Shown in pieces: positions 54,964-64,000 of a stretch of 64,000 nt of DNA (position 1 is its first letter; the number at the start of each line of letters is the position of its first letter). Below the pieces are notes generated by a model that saw only the letters and a program-made list of their open reading frames with translations, was not told where the DNA came from and made no database searches. The position numbers and the translations under genes were made by a program. The DNA is from Glandiceps talaboti (Eukaryota > Hemichordata > Enteropneusta > Spengelidae): contig NC_135550.1 in NCBI RefSeq assembly GCF_964340395.1, positions 14,410,408-14,474,407 on the forward strand, given 5' to 3'.

Positions 54964-54969
54964 AATAAA
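54964..54969 (+). terminator. Candidate MAT polyadenylation signal AATAAA
   Basis: First canonical AATAAA after the stop, implying a ~0.9 kb 3'UTR that contains the (CAA)n tract at 54,451-54,520. A second AATAAA lies near 55,091. Confidence 0.45.
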
Positions 54970-55182
54970 GGCATCTCCATTTTTTAAAAAAAATTCTCAT
55001 CAAAATATTTTCGTTGTGTAAATGTTCCTTTCAGCGACTTTTACTTTTTACTTTTACACACAGTGCATGTCAATAATATATGTGGAAGCAAATAAACACT
55101 AACGTCCATATAAGGAAATTTGTGTCTCTGTATTTTTTTTTTGTAAGGAAAGGATATTATGGTGTTCAATACAACGACCTTA

Positions 55183-55430
55183 GAGAATAGGGTAGGTAGG
55201 TCGGGATTTTAATTCATTTTGTATCTTTTTAATTTTTATTTTTTAAATTATTGCTTCGACCCAAAAACAAGCAAAATGTTGGTCAGAATACCACTTCTGT
55301 GATAGTTTGATGAAATTTGTACAGATATTACTGGGGAATAAAACCAGACTTGCACATGGATGTTTTAAATGTTTAAAACAATGTTTAGGGTCGGCGGCTT
55401 AAACTTGGGTTGGTCGGGTAATCGGAAACA
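55183..55430. mobile_element. MITE-like element, copy C (decayed ends)
   Basis: Same order of blocks as copy B (AGAATAGGGTAGGTAGGTCG at the left, GTTTAGGGTCGGC and GGTCGGGTAATCGGAA at the right), but the left terminal repeat is not recognisable. Confidence 0.6.
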
Positions 55431-55827
55431 CACATTTTTGTTGTAATTTTGCCTTTTGGAAAATTTCATCGTGCAATTAAATTTCATATGCTATTCAAAA
55501 TTAGTATATCAAATTAAAATCATTTACATATCTATAACTAAGATCAGTCAAATCAACGTTTGATGGCCAGTTCATAGATTTATATCACAAATGAACTTGG
55601 CAGCCACTCTTCACATTATACTTGCTGCATTCGATTCATTTGAAATTTTAAAATTGGAAATTGGTCAGTTACGATTAATGGTTTACTTTCATGCCCTTTT
55701 CTTGTATCTAGTTTGCTATGTGTCAAACGGGTGGGAGTCAGAAATAATGAAGAACTGAAAGAGATATAAAACTGTGGTCAGATAGTCGTAATCAACCATT
55801 GACTGACACATACGTACATGCATGCAC

Positions 55828-55910
55828 AGTGCGGTGGCCGAGCGGTTAAGGCGTTGGACTTAAGTTCCAATGGACAACAGTCCTCGTGGGTTCGAATCCC
55901 ACCCGCACTA
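55828..55910 (+). tRNA. tRNA-Leu (anticodon UAA), copy 1
   Basis: An 83-nt class II tRNA. The acceptor strands AGTGCGG / CCGCACT pair fully, with discriminator A. The anticodon arm is TTGGA-CTTAAGT-TCCAA with TAA, followed by a long variable arm (GGACAACAGTCC) and the T arm GTGGG-TTCGAAT-CCCAC. The A box (TGGCCGAGCGG) and B box (GGTTCGAATCC) are intact. A T5 run a few bases after the gene fits a Pol III terminator. It shares about 130 bp of 3' flank with the later copies. Confidence 0.96.
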
Positions 55911-57523
<1,613 letters not shown>

Positions 57524-57639
57524 AAATTGAGAGTTACAGCCAGTTCAAGTGTTTACACATCTAAGACCACCAGCTGTGATGACATTATAATGACACAAGT
57601 CGTTACTGTAGCTGTGCTGTGCTGTGCTGTGCTGAGCTG

Positions 57640-58081
57640 TACTATGTTTTGGCGGTCCGGTGGCTTCGTCGTCAAGGGTCACAATCACACTCACACAATT
57701 ACTAACTCACAATTATTTCTAAGATATTCTATCACAAATTGTACAAATTTTCTGAGAAAAAATAGTTTTCAATGGAATTCATGCCTATTTGATTCAAAAG
57801 ATTGAAGCAAAATAGATTGTTCCCTTTTGCTGTTACTCCTAGTACTGTTCGATACGTTGTGATTATGGCTGTGAGGCATTTTGATTCGGCGAAAATGACG
57901 TCATGGAAATTCCACTTCTTTACTGATGTCATGGAAATTCCGTGCTATTTTGGGTCATGGCAAATAAAGTGGGACAAAATATTGTTTACATGTCACATGA
58001 TTACAATATATAAGAGACAAGCGTGTCACTCATTTGTTATAGGCAATAATCTACTGTACAACTTTGTCTCAAGTGTAGACT
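57640..58081 (+). repeat. Diverged copy of the array's inner segment
   Basis: Aligns in order with ~60,120-60,550 and ~61,475-61,905: TGGCTTCGTCGTCAAGGGTC, TTTTCAATGGAATTC, GCATTTTGATTCGGCGAAAA, GATGTCATGGAAATTCCGTG, ACAACTTTGTCTCAAGTGT. Ends where the left 1.1-kb arm begins. Confidence 0.88.
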
Positions 58082-59202
58082 AGACATCACGTGACCCAGT
58101 CATATCCTGCATAATACACACTTACAAAAAGCCAATTCATTCTATCTTTCGTTCGTTCCACCAACTCACTATTACTCTAAATGAATCGCCCATCTTGTGA
58201 ACGTGACATAGTAAACCAAGTAAACACAGTAAACCAAGTGACATTGACTCAAATACTAGTATATACAACAAATTCGAAGAACATTTTAGGTTACCAACCT
58301 CCGGTAAAAACAGGGTTGCAGTTAGACTTCACGGTGTACTGCATTGGTTACATGTATATGCTCCACTTTGCCATCGTTACAGTAAATCCCTAAAAAGAAT
58401 GGAAGTTTCACCAAAGTATTTGACATAATTTTAAAGGCCATGATTTCAATCTTATGTTCTCGCATTAGTGTTGTCTTATCAGTGGAGCTCTTTATTTCGT
58501 TCAGGACCAAGTTTTTCTATAAATCTGGCAGACAACTTACTGTTTCCACACCTAAATTTTAATCCTAATTCAATTCTAATCCTAGCCAGAGCTGTGTCTT
58601 TAGACCAGTAGTCATACAGCCATGATTCAATGAACTATCATAATCCAGAAATACTTGGTAATTTCTGTTTTAATTATATTGATTCACCCTTCATTTAGGC
58701 ATCTCTAGTCTCTACTCTCAACCCTGTGTTATCTATTAAGTCATAAGGTTCCTGTGTACTATACTGTCCATAAAGTGTAATATCAATAGTTTTCCCCATC
58801 TAATCTAAATTCCGTGTATACTACACCCCCTGGATATTATCACAGGCGTTGGCATGGAATATGCTTAATCGAAGTGTTTATAGTCTGTACCATTCGTCTG
58901 GACAGAACCAAAAATCATCTCTCAACATGAAAAAATATGTTTTCGGTGTTATCAGTTGCAGTTACTGCCCATAAAGCTGTGCATTAATGTTCATTATTGT
59001 TACTGCTTGATTTACATATCTCTACTGGGCCTATTGGCATGTCAAAGAGTTGTACAGGACATCTGCATAAAACAGCAAATAAACCGACCTGTGATGTATT
59101 CATATACATGTATTAATTAAACAACGGAATCTAAAATGAAGAGTGAACGAGAATTTTAACAATTAAAGTGCACTTTCAGCAGGAGGTCGCAACAACTATG
59201 AG
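58082..59202 (+). repeat. Left arm of a ~1.1 kb inverted repeat around the tRNA-Leu array
   Basis: This arm is the reverse complement of 62,828-63,926, well over 90% identical in the stretches I compared by eye. Its outer end carries the palindrome GTCACGTGAC or a close variant. Its inner end, CAACAACTATGAG, joins the pre-tRNA flank. A part (~58,428-58,570) also resembles 9,204-9,360. No target-site duplication is apparent. Confidence 0.9.
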
Positions 59203-59289
59203 AAACATGTCGTGAGTGTACATGGAGAATCAACGATACATAATTCCCAACATCCAGTTTTTTCCGAGTCAAAAGTATGAATACTTATC

Positions 59290-59372
59290 AGTGCGGTGGC
59301 CGAGCGGTTAAGGCGTTGGACTTAAGTTCCAATGGACAACAGTCCTCGTGGGTTCGAATCCCACCCGCACTA
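59290..59372 (+). tRNA. tRNA-Leu (anticodon UAA), copy 2
   Basis: Identical in sequence to copy 1 over the gene body; same stems and boxes; T5 terminator just downstream. It lies ~90 bp inside the left 1.1-kb inverted-repeat arm. Its ~90 bp of 5' flank is shared with copies 3 and 4. Confidence 0.96.
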
Positions 59373-59771
59373 GTACCTTTTTACTGGCACTAATATATAG
59401 TACTCCTGTGTCAGTGAAAACCTTGTGGGAATAACAAACAACATTTTGATGAATTGAATTGAACGGTTTTTTTCACCAGAAAATGAGAACATAACATAAA
59501 ATAATTAAATAGACAATAGCTAATAATGTAGTACTTACAATAAATATTTACAATAAAATGATACTATATGTTTCTGGTGAGGACCATGGATATAGTCCAC
59601 TAGGGACTAATTTAGTCCATACTCCTGACTAATAATTGAATTGATAAATACTAAACAGGGTACAAACATAAAAAAAAAGATGTGAACAATTAACTGTGTA
59701 ATTAGTTATTGTTTAATGCAATACAATAATACTGATACATTTGTGCATAATTAGCTCCATCATAGTTTCAT

Positions 59772-60720
<949 letters not shown>

Positions 60721-60884
60721 ACTAGCACAATAACAATATAACTTTTCACATTATTTTTTAAAGATAACAATTCACACAAAAACGTGAATTTTGTGGAAAA
60801 ATGACGCTAGTGTACATTGAGAATCAATGATACATAATTCTTAACATCCAGTTTTTTTCCGAGTCAAAATTGTGGATACATATC

Positions 60885-60967
60885 AGTGCGGTGGCCGAGC
60901 GGTTAAGGCGTTGGACTTAAGTTCCAATGGACAACAGTCCTCGTGGGTTCGAATCCCACCCGCACTA
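60885..60967 (+). tRNA. tRNA-Leu (anticodon UAA), copy 3
   Basis: Same 83-nt gene as copies 1 and 2, with intact internal promoter boxes and T-run terminator. It starts 1,595 bp after copy 2, in a tandem repeat unit whose flanks are nearly identical. Confidence 0.96.
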
Positions 60968-61374
60968 GTACTTTTTACTGGCACTAATATATAGTACTCC
61001 TCTGTCAGTGAAAACCTTGTGGGAATAACAAACAACATTTTGATGAATTGAATTGAACGTTTTTTTCACCAGAAAATGAGAACATAATTATAAAATAATT
61101 AAATAGACAATAGCTAATAATGTAGTACTTACAATAAATATTTACAATAAATGATACTATATGTTTCTGGTGAGGACCATGGATATAGTCCACTAGGGAC
61201 TAATTTAGTCCATACTCCTGACTAATAATTGAATTGATAAATACTAAACAGGGTACAAACATAAAAAAAAAGATGTGAACAATTAACTGTGTAATTAGTT
61301 ATTGTTTAATGCAATACAATAATACTGATACATTTGTGCATAATTAGCTCCATCATAGTTTCATACCACATATG

Positions 61375-62076
61375 TTGTCTCTGTCATTGTGCAGAGCTTT
61401 TATATTTGGAAATAAGTAACATAGGCCTAAGAGAGAGAATCTGCTGCACGAGACCGTACTGTACCAACTGGGACATTGCAGAGGTGGTTTCGTTGTCAAA
61501 GGTCACTATCACACTCACACCGTGACCAGTTCACAACGCAATTTTTCATAACATGTGCTACAAAAATACTCCATCGTTTTCAATGGAATTCGTGCCTTTT
61601 TGATTCAAAAGAGTAAGCAAAACAATTTGACCCCCTCTTTCTGTTATTACTGTTCGGTATGTGATGATTAAGGATGTGTGGCATTTTGATTCGGCGAAAA
61701 TGACATCATGGAAAGTTCCCTTCTATACTGATGTCATGGAAATTCCGTGCTATTTTGGGTGATTTTAAATAATTATAGTTCATACAATGGGACAAAATAT
61801 TTGTTTACATGTCACATATTTACAATATCATGAATCACCCAAGAGGCAAACATGTCGCTCATGTGTTATAGACAATTAAAGTCTACCGTACAACTTTGTC
61901 TCAAGTGTTACAAAAGTGTTGTTTTCAATTTACCTGTAAGATTTAGAACATATCAGTAGCCAGTTGATTATAAAATTATATATCTTTATTTTTTTTACCC
62001 TGTAGTACCTGAGGCCTATACTACTTATTTCCAAATATAAAAGATCTGCACAATGACAGAGACAACATCTGTGGTG
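61375..62076. mobile_element. Second copy of the foldback/MITE-like element, left repeat shortened
   Basis: Its left repeat runs only to ~61,430, then goes straight into a short GAGAGAGA remnant. The inner segment and right repeat (61,905-62,076) are nearly identical to the first copy, so the deletion followed unit duplication or the units were homogenised later. Confidence 0.6.
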
Positions 62077-62239
62077 ACTAGAACAATAACAATATAACTC
62101 TTCACATTATTTTTGAAAGATAACAATTCACACAAAAACGTGAATTTTGTGGAAAAATGTTGTGAGTGCACATGGAGAATCAACGATACAAAATTCTTAA
62201 CATCCAGTTTTTTCCCAGTCAAAATTGTGGATACTTATC

Positions 62240-62322
62240 AGTGCGGTGGCCGAGCGGTTAAGGCGTTGGACTTAAGTTCCAATGGACAGTAGTCCTCGTG
62301 GGTTCGAATCCCACCCGCACTA
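62240..62322 (+). tRNA. tRNA-Leu (anticodon UAA), copy 4
   Basis: Same gene, with a two-base change confined to the variable-arm loop (GGACAGTAGTCC instead of GGACAACAGTCC), so folding and the Pol III boxes should be unaffected. It starts 1,355 bp after copy 3. Confidence 0.95.
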
Positions 62323-62827
62323 GTACTTTTTACTGGCACTAATATATAGTACTCCTCTGTCAGTGAAAACCTTGTGGGAATAACAAACAACATTTTGATG
62401 AATTGAATTGAACTTTTTTCCACCAGAAAATGAGAACATAATATAAAATAATTAATATACAATAGCTAATAATGTAGTACTTACAATAAATATTTACAAT
62501 AAATGATACTATATGTTTCTGGTGAGGACCATGGATATAGTCCACTAGGGACTAATCTAGTCCATACTCCTGACTAATAATTGAATTGATAAATACACTA
62601 ACAGGGTACAAACATCAAAAAAAGATGTGAACAATTAACTGTGTAATGAAAAAAGGAAACAAACACAGAGAACAGAAAACAGAAAACAAGTCAACTATGT
62701 AAAATTTGTGATCTTAGTTTTGTTTTGAAGGTATATCGTTTCTGTTTATTGTTTAATGCAATACAATAATACTGATATATTTGTGCATAATTAGCTCCAT
62801 CATAGTTCCATACATCTGTTTTAATAT

Positions 62828-63926
62828 CTCATAGCTGTTGCTACCGCCTACTGAAAGTGCACTTTAATTGTTAATTCTCTTTCACTCTTCATGTTAGATT
62901 CCACTGTTTAATTAATACATGTATATGAATACCTCAATGGTCGGTTTATACGTTGTTTGCAGCTGTCCTGTACAACTCTTTGACATGCCAATAGGCCCCG
63001 GTATAGATATGTAAATCAAGAAGTAACAATAATGAACATTAATGCATAGCTTTATAGGCAGTAACTGCAACTGATAACATCGAAAACAAGGACACCTGGT
63101 ATTTTTTCATGTCATGAGATGATTTTTGGTTCTGTCCAGACGAATGGTACAGGCTATAAACACTTCGATTAAGCATATTCCATGCCAACGCCTGTGATAA
63201 TATCCAGGGGGTGTAGTATACACGGAATTTAGATTAGATGGGGAAAAACTATTGATAGTACACTTTATGGACAGTATGGTACACAGGAACCTTATGACTT
63301 AGACAACACAGGGTTGAGAGTAGAGACTAGAGATGCCTAAATGAAGGATGAATCAATATAATTAAAACAGAAATTATAAAGTATTTCTGGATTACGATAG
63401 TTCATTGAATCATGACTGTATGACTACTAGTATAAAGACACAGCTCCGGCTATGATTAGAATTGAATTAGGATTAAAATTTAGGTGTGGAAACAGTAAGT
63501 TGTCTGCCAGATCTGTAGAAAAACTTGGTCCTGAACGAAATAAAGAGCTCCACTGATAAGACAACACTAATGCGAGAACATAAGATTGAAATCCTGGCCT
63601 TTAAAATTATGTCAAATACTTTGGTGAAACTTCCATTCTTTTTAGGGATTTACTGTAACGATATGCAAAGTGGAGCATATCCATGTAACCAATGCAGTAC
63701 ATCGTGAAGTCTAACTGGAACCCTGTTTATCCCTGGGGTTGGTAACCTAAAAATGTCTTCGAATTTGTTGTAGATATTTGAGTCAATGTAATTTGGTTTA
63801 CCCTGTCACATTCACAAGATGGGTGATTCATTTAGAGTAATAATGAATTGGTGGAACGAAACATAGACCGAATTGGATGTTTATGCGAGTGTATTATGCA
63901 TGATATGACCAGGTCACGTGATGTCT
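62828..63926 (-). repeat. Right arm of the ~1.1 kb inverted repeat
   Basis: Reverse-complement partner of 58,082-59,202. Small indels are visible, for example eight extra bases near 63,090 relative to the left arm. It joins the array at 62,828 inside the flank that, in the other copies, leads to the small element's left inverted repeat. The window ends 74 bp past its outer end. Confidence 0.9.
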
Positions 63927-64000
63927 CGCCTAGGCTTTCAAAATAGCAACACTTTCTTTGTGTGCATCGGCGAAAGGACAGAAATGGGAATGTAAGCTTC

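Larger units (their letters stand above)
54060..55827. other. MAT 3'UTR and spacer to the tRNA array
   Basis: Contains the CAA tract, two AATAAA signals and element copy C. Nothing else recognised. Confidence 0.5.

Overview
This is metazoan nuclear DNA. It is AT-rich by eye, with large introns, long microsatellites, decayed LINE pieces and nuclear-type tRNA genes. Five protein-coding genes can be assembled by hand: nidogen, RTRAF (hCLE/C14orf166), a divergent homeobox gene, an ANKRD9-like gene, and S-adenosylmethionine synthetase (MAT). All are animal families, and a nidogen basement-membrane gene points to a bilaterian. Intron size and repeat content suggest a marine invertebrate, such as a lancelet, hemichordate or lophotrochozoan. 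I cannot narrow it further from the sequence alone.

Layout. Positions 1-12.9 kb hold no gene I can defend. They hold microsatellites, several palindromic mini-elements and one orphan kinase-like exon candidate near 594-694. Nidogen (+) fills 12,927-28,238 in 17 coding exons and adds a 3'UTR intron; every junction I assigned keeps frame and gives a 964-residue protein. RTRAF (-, 7 exons, 33,358-29,461, 245 aa) converges on it tail to tail. A two-exon homeobox gene (-, 37,507-35,107, 237 aa, homeodomain at the extreme N-terminus) and a single-exon ANKRD9-like gene (-, 41,009-40,107, 300 aa) follow. A 5.5 kb gap holds a decayed LINE reverse transcriptase and a degenerate ~975-bp-period duplication. 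MAT (+, 8 exons, 46,540-54,059, 387 aa) comes next. From 55.8 kb to the end lies a repeat complex with four near-identical tRNA-Leu(UAA) genes. Three of them sit between ~1.1 kb inverted-repeat arms (58,082-59,202 and 62,828-63,926).

The genes do not form a pathway. Nidogen is extracellular matrix, RTRAF is RNA metabolism, ANKRD9 is probably a cullin-RING substrate receptor, MAT makes SAM, and the homeobox protein is a transcription factor of unknown role. The most unusual features are structural. First, tandem duplications span exon edges and splice sites in three nidogen introns and one RTRAF intron. Second, the tRNA-Leu array lies between inverted arms, with smaller inverted repeats inside each unit. 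Third, a family of small hairpins carrying the CAGACCACTA / TAGTGGTCTG signature is concentrated in the first 16 kb. I found no retrovirus-like element, Polinton, CRISPR array or toxin gene.
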